A DNA stretch of 64,000 nucleotides. Origin: Xanthoparmelia taractica (Eukaryota > Ascomycota > Lecanoromycetes > Lecanorales > Parmeliaceae). The notes beneath the pieces are model-generated. The model saw only the letters and a list, made by a program, of their open reading frames with translations. It did not search any database and was not told where the DNA came from. Position 1 is the stretch's first letter. The number at the start of each line of letters is the position of its first letter. Made by a program: the position numbers and the translations under genes. This document shows, one piece after another, positions 36,762-47,684 of the stretch. The stretch is from assembly GCA_033085395.1 (NCBI GenBank), contig JANQBS010000109.1, forward strand, positions 59,229 to 123,228, given 5' to 3'.

Positions 36762-37538
36762 ATGTCTTCAAAAGTCAAACCTGCGATAGTGCTGATCCAC
36801 GGCGCCTGGCACATCCCCGAGCACTACAGCGACTTCATCCAGCATCTGCAACACGCTGGCTTCGAAGTATTTTACCCTCGACTACCAACATGCGACGAAG
36901 CAAAACGGCTCATAGCAGACATGTTTGCCGATGCGCAGATAGTGCGAGACCAGGTAATTTCGCTCATTGATAAGTCACGCGAGGTCATTATGCTCCTTCA
37001 TTCTTACGGAGGTGCCGTTGGCACAGAAGCCATAAAAGGTCTGTCCGCGAGCGAGCGCGCTACGAGAGGACTGAAGGGCGGAGTCGTACATCTAATCTAC
37101 ATGTGTGGCTTTATGCTGCAAGTGGGTGAGTGCGTTGGCGGTGCAAGCCTTCCGCGTCCGGATCCCGACCCTGTCGAAAGTGACGCAGCGACGAATACTA
37201 CGTTCCTCCGCGAACCTCCAATACAGCTATTCTACGCGGATGTTGAGCCGGAGCGCGCGAAGAGGATGGAGAGGCTCTTGACTCGCCAAAGTGCGAAAGC
37301 TATGACCGATGCTGTCACGTACCCTGCCTGGCAGCATCTTCCCACTAGCTATCTGATGACGCAGGATGACCAGGTTCTGTTTCCAGATTGGCAGGAAAGG
37401 CAAATCAAGGCGGTTAGGGATGCTGGCGCCAATCTCACAGTTGAGACGTTTAAAGCAAGTCACAGTCCATTCCTAAGCATGCCAGTGGAGATGGTCGCTG
37501 CCATAGAGAGAGCGGTCGAGCGGCAAGCCACTACATGA
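36762..37538 (+). CDS. Alpha/beta hydrolase
   Basis: Single exon of 258 residues from the ATG at 36762 (MSSKVKPAIVLIHGAWH); the upstream in-frame ATG at 36681 adds an unlikely leader. The oxyanion-hole motif is HGAW, the nucleophile serine sits in LLHSYGGAVG (GxSxG), the acid is probably in MTQDDQVLF and the histidine in KASHSPFLS. All catalytic positions are intact and no lid or membrane segment is seen, so it is a soluble esterase-type enzyme of the AB_hydrolase_6 type. Such enzymes often sit in fungal secondary-metabolite loci. It lies about 11 kb from the PKS start side, and a link is only an inference. Confidence 0.85.
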   Translation: MSSKVKPAIVLIHGAWHIPEHYSDFIQHLQHAGFEVFYPRLPTCDEAKRLIADMFADAQIVRDQVISLIDKSREVIMLLHSYGGAVGTEAIKGLSASERATRGLKGGVVHLIYMCGFMLQVGECVGGASLPRPDPDPVESDAATNTTFLREPPIQLFYADVEPERAKRMERLLTRQSAKAMTDAVTYPAWQHLPTSYLMTQDDQVLFPDWQERQIKAVRDAGANLTVETFKASHSPFLSMPVEMVAAIERAVERQATT

Positions 37539-37993
37539 GGATGGGTCTACTTCGAGTCGGTAAAGCTGAGGAAGTTGTTCAACTTGTCAGACCGTGGGAT
37601 ACAGCCATTGACAGTCTCCAGTTCAAAAATGAGTCTGAAATATCGTTGAGTGATCATGTTCTTGCAGGAGATAGAGGTACGTGCAAAGAGAAGCCCATTT
37701 AGATTGGCCTCAGCCGCTTTGTGGAGCCTGGGCACCGTAAAGAACCCTGTTCGGATTGGACAAAACATACACAGGCAAACCCATCGCCGCCCAGGAACAT
37801 TTGCCGCAGCTATAAGCTCTTCCCGTTTCTCTTTCGCCCAGTCTCTAGCGTTCGATCTAATCACGCGTGTCTGAGAAATCGCGCTTGAAAGAGAAGTACA
37901 GCCGTATATGCGAAGCGTGGGATCTTTACTTTCGCAACCCCACGTACCTGATCGACTTGGACTTTAATTAGTGATATCAGTCTTGAGAACGCT
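37539..37993. other. Short intergenic stretch
   Basis: No gene is supported. It separates two plus-strand genes and presumably holds the terminator of one and the promoter of the next. Confidence 0.5.
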
Positions 37994-39283
37994 ATGTTTT
38001 TGCTCACTCTGATCGGCGTCTTCATTTTCTCACCTCTCGTCTCCGCAGCTGCCCTCTTATCTCCCTCAACACCCCCAAAATATATGCCACAAACACTACC
38101 AGTCCTATTAAGCCCCAGCAACATCACTAACACCTTCTCCCCATCTTCTAACGCCCTCCGCGTTCAATGCAATGCGAATTACGGTCGCGACCTCAACTCC
38201 GGCAGCTGCCGCGACATATTCACCTACATAAAGAAATCGGACGAGCAATATACGTTTTCGGAACGCCACACCGGCCGACCGAACGATCTGCCACTGCCCC
38301 ATCGTACCCTGAGTAATGACGGACTTTGCTTCTTACAGCCGCTGCTTGTGCCTGGGGCAGTGACGGCGAAAGCTAGTATGACGCAGATAGGTCAGGCAGC
38401 TTATGTGCTCTTCCAGGCGTGTGTGGTTAAGAGGGGGCTTGGGGGGATTGCAGCTGATATTGGTGCGTCTGTCTTTCCTTATAAATGTGCACGATGTTAT
38501 GTGTTCTCGTCGTCGAAAATGCAAAAGACATTCTCAGGACATAATTGAAACGCCTCGACCAGGTGGCGACAACAATCTCAACGTGGTAGTCGCAGACTAC
38601 GCACCTCATGTCCGCTGCGACAAAAGTCCTACATCCGGCCCGCCATGGAAGTCTTGCCTCGCCATCGTTGCGGACATGAAAGCGACAAGAGATCGACAGG
38701 TCTTTGGCAATAAGGACCGAGATCCGCGAGTCGAGGTGCACGTGCCACACATTTACAAAGCTAGTGGGTTCAACCCATCTCATTTGACCACCCGTTCTCC
38801 ACTTTCTTGAGAAAAGCACTGATCGCTTTTGCTGGTTCCAATTGAACAGTCGACGCAAGATGCCAACTCTCGGTTGAGATTACCGGAAAGTCGACGACTG
38901 CGTCTTGGTACGAGATTTGGGAAGCCGTGTCTGCGTTGACAGCCATGTGCGTCCGGGATCAAGATAAAGGAGGCAAAGCCTACGGTATTGGTGAGTGCGC
39001 TGTATGATCGTTCATCCTGGATAGAAGAAACTAAGCACAAGATTTAGGCCTCCGGAAGAATATTTTCGTCCAGATGTCCGATGAGAATCCGGATCTCAGT
39101 CAACCAACTGCGAACGTGGCCAATGTCTCTGCATTGGCTCCTTTGGTGGGCCTCGACGCGTCCGACAGTTCTTCAGGAGTAGGCCAGCCGCACTGGGTGC
39201 CTGCTCCCTTCATTGAGGTTTCGACGGGTCCCGTGCAAGGTAGTAGCTCTCTGTCGATAGTTTCGGGCGATGCTACATCGTAG
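37994..39283 (+). CDS. Secreted fungal protein of unknown function, four exons
   Basis: Exons 37994-38462, 38563-38763, 38850-38990 and 39048-39283 join in frame with GT-AG introns of 100, 86 and 57 nt. The signal peptide is MFLLTLIGVFIFSPLVSAA. The mature protein has recurring cysteines and recognisable blocks: QCNANYGRDLNSGSCRDIF, RTLSNDGLCFLQP, IGQAAYVLFQACVV, GLGGIAADIGGDNNLNVVV, SGPPWKSCLAIVADM and DPRVEVHVP. It ends in a low-complexity region with polar residues. This block order matches a family of extracellular proteins that I know only as conserved hypotheticals in Pezizomycotina. Length about 348 residues. No catalytic motif could be named. Confidence 0.8.
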
Positions 39284-39866
39284 AGGCTGGGAAATTGTGG
39301 GCATGAGGACTTTTTCAGCAGCTGGTTTTTGACACGAACAAGGCACTGGTCGGCGCCGACCGTCTAGCTGAATTTCAGCCGTCGAGGAGAGATATCTACG
39401 CGGTGTAGCACCTCCTGTTCTGTTATCCAGTGCTAGACTATCCCACATGTTGTGCTTTACTGATGGATTCCATCCTTCCCTGAATATATTGGTCATCTGT
39501 GGAGATTACATATACTCATAGTACTGTATCACACATCTTACAGGCAAATGTCCGAAACAACGTTGTACGTTTCTATAGGTCTAATGCCTTGTCTATAGGC
39601 AATACGCCTCATCATAGGGAAGTTAGTTGTATTGCTAATTCTGACCATAGAACAAAATGAGACGGACAATGGATCGTGTAAATAGAGAATTTTGTCAAAA
39701 GCTATGAAAGCTGGACAATCGCCCAAACCGCCTTTCCACACCAGACCGCTTAGTCATAGACAGACCTTCATGCCTTGCCAGCTGGTACGGATGTCGACAC
39801 CGTTTACCCTGGGGTAGTATAGTGCCAGATCTAAGGTAGTCAACGCGTAACATTTCCTTACGGCGG
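39284..39866. other. Intergenic stretch, no supported gene
   Basis: Short frames only; ends at the inverted-repeat element. Confidence 0.5.
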
Positions 39867-40087
39867 ACTGCGTCAAAAGTCCTGGACGCTAAGACTTCTG
39901 TGCTAAGCTGCGGATAACGCCCTACTGGAAAGGCTGCCTAGATGATACGCTTATATCTTCTTCGGAACTGTGTCTAGCTGGAGGTTCGCGCCCCTATAAG
40001 GAAAATTCTAGGTATTATATACCGGGGCTCTCTTTCGAGAGTAGGGTTAGGGCTAGCACTAGCGCTGTCCAGGACTTTTGACGCAGT
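39867..40087. mobile_element. 221-bp MITE-like element with perfect 21-bp inverted ends
   Basis: The left end beginning ACTGCGTCAAAAGTCCTGG (39867-39887) is the exact reverse complement of the right end (40067-40087), 21 of 21 bases. The interior has no coding capacity and normal base composition. I see no clear target-site duplication. It sits about 260 bp upstream of the CorA-like gene start. Confidence 0.75.
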
Positions 40088-40346
40088 TCTCCGTACAATG
40101 TTACTCAATTACGGGTGAATACAATTCTACAACGCTGGATGCCTCATCCGTGGGTGCGCTTTTTCGTCACCATGCAGCGTTGATCTTCACCGCCGGAGCC
40201 TTGTGTGGGGAAAAGTTCAGTCTTAGCTTTATGAAGTTGAATTCTGACGCATTGAGCAGATTCATTGAGCATCTACCTACAGCCATAGGAGCGCGCATCA
40301 GTGAAGAATTGGGATAGAGCCGTTGCGTTCTCCAGACCACCCTGAT

Positions 40347-42273
40347 ATGGCTGAAGCTTGGCCTTCTAGCGAGTCACAGTCCTACAAAGACGCGCAAGTG
40401 TGGAAAGACCTCGAAGCCGAGACTGGATTTGCTTCATGCATAGACTACTTGGAGTTGTATAAAGATGTTCGCCTCGGTTATAAAAGACGGTTGAACACAA
40501 TCCAAAGACTGCCGAAAGACCACCTGACTGCCGAAAACCATCTGGCGGCAAATGACAGGTCTTCGATTGTAATATACGACCTATCAGAGCAGCAGGATTC
40601 TTCAGTCGGAATTGTTCTACGTCGTCACTGTCACTCAGGAACTGAGCTCATTCAGGCCTTGCGTGAACCCCCGAACAATACGCGTGTGCAACTCGTACTT
40701 TGGTTCTTCGAATATGGCTTGCTCAATCAGGAAATGGTAGACGCGTTGATTTTGGGACTGAAACTAGACGTCACGTTCCTAGACAACCTTCGTACTGTGT
40801 CGTCAGCCCACCCTCGGCCTCCTACGTCCAAGGCTTTTCGCACCTCTCAAATCCGGAGTATATTGGTCGACGGTACTGTTGCCACTATCTCCCAAGGTTT
40901 CATGCCGGATGTAGTGAGCACGGTGCCTGTTGTGTTGGTAGCATCTGTTATCAATGGCGAAAAGAGTACGAAAATGCTCGAAAAGATTCTCGCTGAAGGT
41001 GAGGATGAAAAGCCGCCAATTCGTAGACTATCCTATGAAGAAAGTATGTCTTTTGAAAGAATATTGGATGGTAGTCTGGAGAGAAGGGGGCGTATATATG
41101 CCAGGACTATGAATCACTTCGTGGTGCAGGATCGAAATGCTAATCCAACCAAAGCCTCCCTACTTTTGACGGCTTTGTCGCCCCTGCTGTATGCCCAGGC
41201 CTACCGGATGAAAAAGGCACTCAACCAACTTCAGGCTATTTACGTACAGATCTGCTGCCGGACACCGATAGCACAGAATGGAGACTACTTGAGTCACGAT
41301 CTACATCTTGGGCGGGAAGAGGTACGCCGGCTGGTAGAGGCAACCGAGGACCTTGTAGGCCAAACTCTTGGGTACTTAGGCTCCGAAGCTCACCCAAACT
41401 GGTTCGAGGAGCCATCGTGTTTGAGTATCAGAGCCGATTTGGGTAACTTAATTGACCGTGGGCGTCGTCTGGAAACAGAGGTCCGACATTTCATGCAACT
41501 TCAAACTGGAAGTCTTGCGTTAGAAGAGTCGCGGAAGTCCATCGAGTTATCGAATTCCCAGATTCGCGAAGCAAGAAGCGGTAAGTATGCGAAGAGACTT
41601 CTGCACAGACTGTATTAACATAACCTAGTGAAGATTTGTAGGCACGCACCAAGTGCCAAAAGATCATGTCTGATAAGTCGTTATAGTCACCGTACTCGCC
41701 TTCATCTACATACCCTTGAATCTTGCAACCTCCATATTTGGCATGAATATTCAACAATTGAATGGAAGCGGTCAAAGGCTCTGGGTTTTCTTCACGACCG
41801 CTGTAGCTGCCTTGCTTGTTACAGGCGGCTCATGGCTCTGTTCCAATAGGCTCGCGAGCCACGAAGCCATAGCATGGTACAAGGAACGGGCAGCATCAAA
41901 GGTAGCAGCCAAGAGAGCAGACGACGAGAGTCGAAAAGGCCGGGAGTATGGCTTGCTACTCCGCATAGCAATGGTCGTATGGCTCGTGCGCAGCGGGCAT
42001 ACGTCTTGGATGCGGAAGTCGGGAGCCTGGAGAGCTATTCTGACCAACAGCAATGCCCTCGGTAAGAACAGGTTTGGGGCTGACGACCAGCGGGCATGTG
42101 ACTATGTCTCGAAATACAGTCGCGAGAATACCGACTATCACTTCGACAAGGATCCGAATCGCATCATAACTTGGGCCTCCGCTGCTTCGGTAAGTCTATC
42201 ATTCGAACATCATCCATTGTACTTACCGATCCGTCAGAATACTGCCGAGTCCCATCGAGTTGTGACAGCCTGA
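40347..42273 (+). CDS. CorA-like divalent-cation transporter family protein
   Basis: Exon 1 (40347-41580) starts MAEAWPSSESQ; the true start may be further upstream. A 106-nt intron (41581-41686, GTAAGT to TTATAG) joins in frame to VTVLAFIYIPLNLATSIFGMNIQQLNGSG. The first membrane helix ending in GMN is the signature of CorA/Mrs2-type magnesium channels. A second helix follows (VFFTTAVAALLVTGGSWLC) and then a basic cytosolic tail with LLRIAMVVWLV. Before the helices lies a long coiled-coil region (LEESRKSIELSNSQIREARS), as in the family. A further small intron near 42190-42233 (GTAAGT to CAG) may trim the C-terminus. The large N-terminal cytosolic domain is as in fungal-specific CorA-like proteins rather than transporters proven to move Mg2+. 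Confidence 0.8.
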
Positions 42274-43171
42274 GCAAACAATAATACTCGACCCGCAATT
42301 GAGGTTTCGAGAACTCGAAATCAGCGTTCCTCGCGTTCAGGGACACACAATAAGGTGCCAGTCCGGTAGCCACCCACACACCACGGGCTTTTGCTGCAGT
42401 GGATCACCACGTTGCCGTTAGTCTTGATCTCAACAGCTACATATCTTTCTTTAATAGCAACAACACGAAGAGAAGAGATATCTTACAAATTTGGCAGAGC
42501 GTCGGAAGGATAAGTATTTCCTGGATATCGAACGTCCCGCAAGGAAGACAAGGAGATAGCTCTCCGTTCAGCGCTGGTTTTTGTGTAACTACAATATATC
42601 CTATTCCCTAAAACCAGGCTCTCTCCCCATACGATCATTGACTTCCCTTGGCCCGAAATTCTACCCCGCAAAACACGTACACCCACTGCCAGAGCACAAG
42701 AGTAGAAAGATCGTAGGGCGTACTTACATAATCATATCCAGACTGGTGATCTTCCAAACCTTCCATTCAAATCAACGACCTGTAGTCTAATCGAGTCTTG
42801 CTCCCCTTATCCGCTCGCATAGCTTCAGTACGCAATAATCAATGAACCCTCCAGGACGGGACTCTGATGCGGCTGGGGGTTCTACTGGTCAGAGTGTGCT
42901 TCTTGGGTATGTTGAGGGAGGGGTAGGCATCACTTCGCCCCGTCGCTTTTGGATACATAATACATGCTGTACCTCAATTAACCGGAGGGGGATTGGCACA
43001 AGGACAGTTACAGTTTTGTAGATATTCCATCGCACCAATGGACACTGTGTCCTTTTCGCCACATACCTCACGCTGTCCAGAAACAGATCTTCATTCACTC
43101 ATCCCTCGAGGACTGAACCATTCATAATTCCTCGAACTTACGTACCATCCTCGAACTTACGTACCACGCCA
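42274..43171. other. Intergenic stretch between convergent genes
   Basis: No gene is supported; only short frames. A direct repeat of TCGAACTTACGTACCA occurs at about 43131-43166. Confidence 0.5.
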
Positions 43172-44353
43172 TCACCTCTCACTGTCCGCCTGAGCCAGCA
43201 TAGCATCCATCGCACCCCCAAAAGGCCAACCATGAAGATTAACCCCCAAGACCCTTGACGACTCAATCACCTCCGCCTTCGCCTTCATCTCCTCAACATC
43301 CCAATTCGCACAAACAAATTTCCCGTTCAGGAACCTCGCTTCTTTGCTAACCAGCCACAAGAGAAAATGCGCCGACAAACTCACTGCACACGCATCATCA
43401 TCATCAGTCCTCGAATCCGTCTATTACGCATCATCTATTGAAAAAAAAAAAAAAAAAAAAAAGGGGGGAAGCATACCATCGTCAAAAATTCCAGGATCTA
43501 CTTTGACACCAAGACCCGCGGTTCTGAAGAGCTCCGTATCGATGCAGCCCGGGTGGACCGAAACGGTGAAGAGGTCCGGATGCTCAGCCGCAACATACTC
43601 GAGCAGCTTGGCCTGCGCGAACTTGGAGCAGGAATACGCCGAGCTGCCCATAGCAATAGGATTAGACGCGGGAAGCGTGATTATATAGGCGTTGACGCCT
43701 ACGATGGAGGCGTCCGTGTTTCGGAACGGGAGGAACGCGCGCGTCGTCACCATTGCGCCTTTGACGTTGGTCTACAATGGTAAGTAAGTACGTAATTAAG
43801 TACGTAATTAAGTACGTAATTAAGTACGTAATTAAGTACGTAATTAAGTACGTAATCAAGTGAGTAAGCGAGCAAATGGAAGAGGAGGGCGGATGATGAT
43901 GATGATGATGATGAAATATTGCGAAAACGGGGGAGTCGGGACCTCGAAAACACGCCACCAATCCGTAACCTCCGTCTTCTCAACTGGCCGTGGTTCAAGA
44001 AGCGTCCCGGCATTTAGGATCAGTACGTCCCAATTCTTGAACTTCTCTGCCGCCTTGCCCATAGCAGCTTCATCAGCAACATCAGCCGCGTACGTAGACA
44101 CCGATACAGACGCGAATTCCTTCTGGATACTTTCCGCAGTCTCTGACAGGAAAGACTGCGTGCGCCCGATCAGGACAACATGTGAGGCACCCGCGGCCGC
44201 AAAGGCTCTGGCGCTCTCAGCTCCGATACCGCGGCCACCGCCAGTGACGATGACGGTTTTGTTGGCGACGGAGAGCTCATGGCGCGTGGGGGAGATGGCG
44301 TCGTAGCTGGTATTGTGCCAGGTTTCAGTAAAGCAAGGGAAAGGGGGCTTCAT
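43172..44353 (-). CDS. Short-chain dehydrogenase/reductase, three exons
   Basis: Exon 1 starts at 44353 (MKPPFPCFTETWHNTSYD) and carries the cofactor loop TGGGRGIG, and NAG after beta-4. Intron 1 runs from the donor after WWRVFE (about 43938) to a TTGTAG acceptor near 43774. Exon 2 continues TNVKGAMVTTRAFLPF with the catalytic YSCSK (Tyr-x-x-x-Lys). Intron 2 (about 43383-43477) contains a poly-T tract. Exon 3 continues VSLSAHFLLWLVSKEARFLNGKF and stops at 43172. The enzyme is an NAD(P)-dependent classical SDR of about 300 residues, catalytic residues intact, substrate unknown. Both introns contain simple repeats, including a 12-bp tandem array. Confidence 0.85.
43440..43461. repeat. Poly-A tract (poly-T in the intron sense)
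   Basis: A homopolymer of about 22 nt, inside intron 2 of the dehydrogenase gene close to its 5' end. Confidence 0.9.
43785..43862. repeat. 12-bp tandem repeat inside the SDR intron
   Basis: About six head-to-tail copies of TAATTAAGTACG, nearly perfect, lie within intron 1 of the dehydrogenase gene. A GAT trinucleotide run at about 43893-43913 lies in the same intron. Confidence 0.9.
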
Positions 44354-45806
44354 GTTGATACGACGAAGAAATTAAGAAAATTGAAGATGGAGATGGAGAT
44401 GGAGCGGGAATGCGTAATATAGGTAAGTAGTAATCACTTTGATATGACTCCTACCCCTCACAAGGCTGAGAGAAGCTGACAAACCAACTGCTGCACCCAT
44501 CCAGGACAGCCGGACATATCGACAGCGAGATGCCGAGTCATACATAAGTCTTAGGCTAAGATTCCTTCAGGATTCACGCTTGATGTTTCCCGTTGCCGCC
44601 CCCCCCCCTGGGAAAGCCACGGTCGGTCCACGAGCCGAAAGGTACCCGAACCCATTCACCAACCTTTTACCCAAAAGCACTTTGAGCTGGAGATGGGGCT
44701 GAGGTACGGTCTGACCCATCGAGCCATCAGGGGCGCGCGGTATGGCGGGAGAACAGACTTGGTAGGCAGGCAGTGCGGCCAAATGCATAAGCCAGTTAGG
44801 CACGACGAAAATGTTCTCAGCGCACACGCTCGTCTGTGCAGTGCAGCGATGCCGAAACGTAAATAGGCATTGTGAAACGTTACGGATAAGCTACTCAGGA
44901 GATCTGATCCGATACTGCTGCTCTCTAAACGACACCGGCGCATGGTCAAAATGTACCGGAGCGGTCGTTGATAAAATTCACTGCCGACTTCCTCCCGCAG
45001 CCCTACCCAACACGCCGGCAGAGGACTCTTTGCTGATTACGGCAGATGATCAAGCACTATATAGCTGACTTACAGTCTACAATAACATGATATGAACCTT
45101 GTGCCTCATCTGCTACTCTCGTACCGCGTCTCCTGGCTTTTCAATCGAGAAATTAGTGGATAAGGACCATGTTAATTTGGATCCAGTATGCTCTGAAAGA
45201 CGAGTCGAAGGTGCCGTTAATATGTGAGCGTGGGGGGGTGAGGAAGGAGATATAGCGAAGGTGTGGGGGAAGGGGAAAGAATGACTATTTTACGGTGGTG
45301 CATGCATCCATGGCGGGCGAGAAGGTTTAATGGATTGTGAAGCTCAGTGAGACACGGTGGATGTAGTCGCTGGAGTAAAGAAGGGGACGAATGTGCATGA
45401 GAGGGATCAGGATGAGGCTGGTGATGAATAGCAAGGGCCAGAAGCTCGTGGCGCCTGCGTCTATGCCGCTCGCTACATATTATACTGTTGGAAATTGCTG
45501 GGAGAGTATATCATAGAGACGTATGACGAGGATGGCGGTGCTCCATTCTTTCACGAGATTGCTATTTGCTCAATGAAATCTGATTGGGGTTATGTGTGGG
45601 ATAGCAACAAGAGGCATTCTTGCAGATCGACTCGACTTAAGCAAAGATATTCGTTCCGGCTGGAGACAGTTGTACTCGCCAATCGATAGATACCATATCT
45701 AGATCGTTATCATTTCGGCGATTGCTCATGGCCATGAGGCTAGAATCAGTCCATGGAAAGTACGAGATCCTACATGGCTCCCTTAGCGTCGCGGGGATGC
45801 CAGTGC
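44354..45806. other. Intergenic stretch, no supported gene
   Basis: Short frames at 44567-44949 (minus) and 45495-45689 (plus) show no domain. A GAGATG repeat lies just upstream of the dehydrogenase start (44387-44403). Confidence 0.5.
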
Positions 45807-46616
45807 TCAGCGACGGGAGGAACTCGGAGACTGTGATCTTTCCTTCCGTGCCTGTTTCTTGCGTAACTGCTCCTCACGAAACGCTGCCTCTTTAGCTTTT
45901 TGTCGATCTTTTGACTGACGTTGGAGGAAAATCCTTTGTTGCGGATGGCTCATCTGGCGCCGTTCACTGTCGGAAATGCCCACTATCCTGATGGAAGATA
46001 CAGTCAGTGTAGTTGATGGAAATCAGCATACCGGTATAGGAACGCGAAGTTTGAGACTTACTGGTCTCTTCGACTGAGGGAGGTGACTCTGTCTTTTGCA
46101 GCCTCTTTTGCAATACCATCAGTCGCGACTTGTCTGAGCGTGTCGTCAAGCTTTCGATAGCAGATTGCTAGATTTTCCTTTTGCCTCCTACTCTGGTCGG
46201 AAGAGATCTCGAGTATGTCTTTGCTCCGCATGTACGACTTCAAATGTTTGACCCCTTCCACCATCTCGAGAGGGAGTTCCCTAGACAGTGCATGCAGAGG
46301 TATCTCTAAAGTGACCTTTGTGTCCTTTGCGTTATATCTAGGGTTTTGAGCCTTTCGAACGGCATCCACCATAGCAATGTTGTACTTACCCTAGCTGTTT
46401 AGAACTGGGACTGTGTTTCACGCTTATCAAATTTCTAGGGAGTGGTTCCTGCCTGTCCGCCTGAGCTGCAAGCCATCGCTTGGTCGCAGACTCGTCTCGG
46501 TCAGCTTTCTGGACCGGGTTTGGGCCTTTGGAATAAGGCCTGGAGAGCAAGCTGGGCACAGTTGTATGATGCGAAGATGATAAGGTGCTGATTGCCGCTG
46601 CAGCAGGGCGAAGCAT
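45807..46616 (-). CDS. RF-1-domain mitochondrial protein lacking the GGQ motif
   Basis: Exons 46616-46390, 46337-46062 and 45987-45807 join in frame (introns 46338-46389 and 45988-46061, both starting GTAAGT). The N-terminus MLRPAAAAISTLSSS is Ser/Ala-rich with basic residues, like a mitochondrial presequence. The core matches the RF-1/ICT1-like peptidyl-tRNA hydrolase family: NLISVKHSPSS, TKVTLEIPLHALSRELP, then KSYMRSKDILEISSDQSRRQ and NLAICYRKLDDTL. The C-terminus is the usual lysine/glutamine-rich basic tail (RQSKDRQKAKEAAFREEQ). Where the family has SSGPGGQNVNK, this protein reads SSKQLGYNAKD, so the catalytic GGQ is absent whichever way the intron is spliced. It may bind ribosomes without hydrolysing peptidyl-tRNA, or be a decaying paralogue. 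Confidence 0.75.
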
Positions 46617-47684
46617 CGTAGTGTGACTGCTTTTACAGATGACGCAATTGCTAAGGATGGTTGTGGTTCTTTCGCTTGGATTTGGTCGTAGTTGTATATA
46701 AGAGGCGGAGCTAGACCTCCAGGCTCCAGCATGCCACAAATTCTTCCTTGCTGCGGGGCTGCGCTAGTTGCAGCAAATATGCAGTACGACCATGTAGGCG
46801 TCCATCTTCGACAAAATGCGGGGTTATAATTCATTCAGACGTTTCCAGTTTGTAGGTTTTGGCCATATATTGTCCTGATTCGTCTGATTTGCTGTCTGGG
46901 CATGCCGTGATGCGGCGAAATCGACGGCGATGGGGGCGGTCCGAGCCTGGTTTCAAAGAATTTAAAACAACCCTTTGACCTAACAGCCACCAAACGTCTA
47001 CGTAGCCTTCGGAAAGGTCATCGTTTCAAACCGAAGCTGGTAGACAGCGATACACCTCAATGGGTTGAGGCACTTCAACTGGGGGTTAGTTCCTTGGACT
47101 CCATCTGATGGCCTACTTTAGCCCCAAATCTCTCGGCTATCTCGGCGTCTTGGGCCAATTTTGTTGCGATAAGGCAGGTGCCCAAGTTCCTTGAGTGGCT
47201 TATTCAAGGAAATACCAGTTAAGAGGCCACGATAGCTACAGCCATCCTACAGTAGCATCATGCAAGTCGCCCAATTCAGGTATGCAACCGCCGCAGGAGC
47301 TCTGTTTCCATAAGGGTACTGTTAGATACTGTGCATCTGGTATACGGCTATGACGTGTTGGACTCGCTCAGAGGCCCGTCCATTGCCAGGAATAATGGCC
47401 ACGTTACTGACATCGACCAAGCTTCAGAATATAGGAGTAATAGGCGCCACGTGCTTAGCGGAAGGTCGGTAATTACTGTCCTCGGATTTCTCCCCCGTTA
47501 ATAGGTGACAGGGAAGCATTCGAGATCGCCTCTCTCTCCGCTTTTCTTCTTAGTCGCCTCAGCTGAAGTCTAAAAGGTTGCTCGAGGTTCCAAGCCACTG
47601 CCTTGCTTTCAGCCCCAGAGAGGGTCACGGTCCTGATATCATACTACGTCAGTATATTGGCTGAGCTGCAACTGATTGCTTATC
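46617..47684. other. Intergenic stretch, no supported gene
   Basis: Only short frames. It holds the 5' leader of the downstream minus-strand RF-1-like gene. Confidence 0.5.

Noticed and set aside
40078..40317. 79-codon open frame before the CorA-like gene
   Set aside because: It starts inside the inverted repeat of the 221-bp element and shows no similarity; an upstream CorA exon could not be shown.
43785..43862. Regular 12-bp array considered as a CRISPR-like array
   Set aside because: There are no spacers, the repeat is head-to-tail within a eukaryotic intron, and no cas genes are present.
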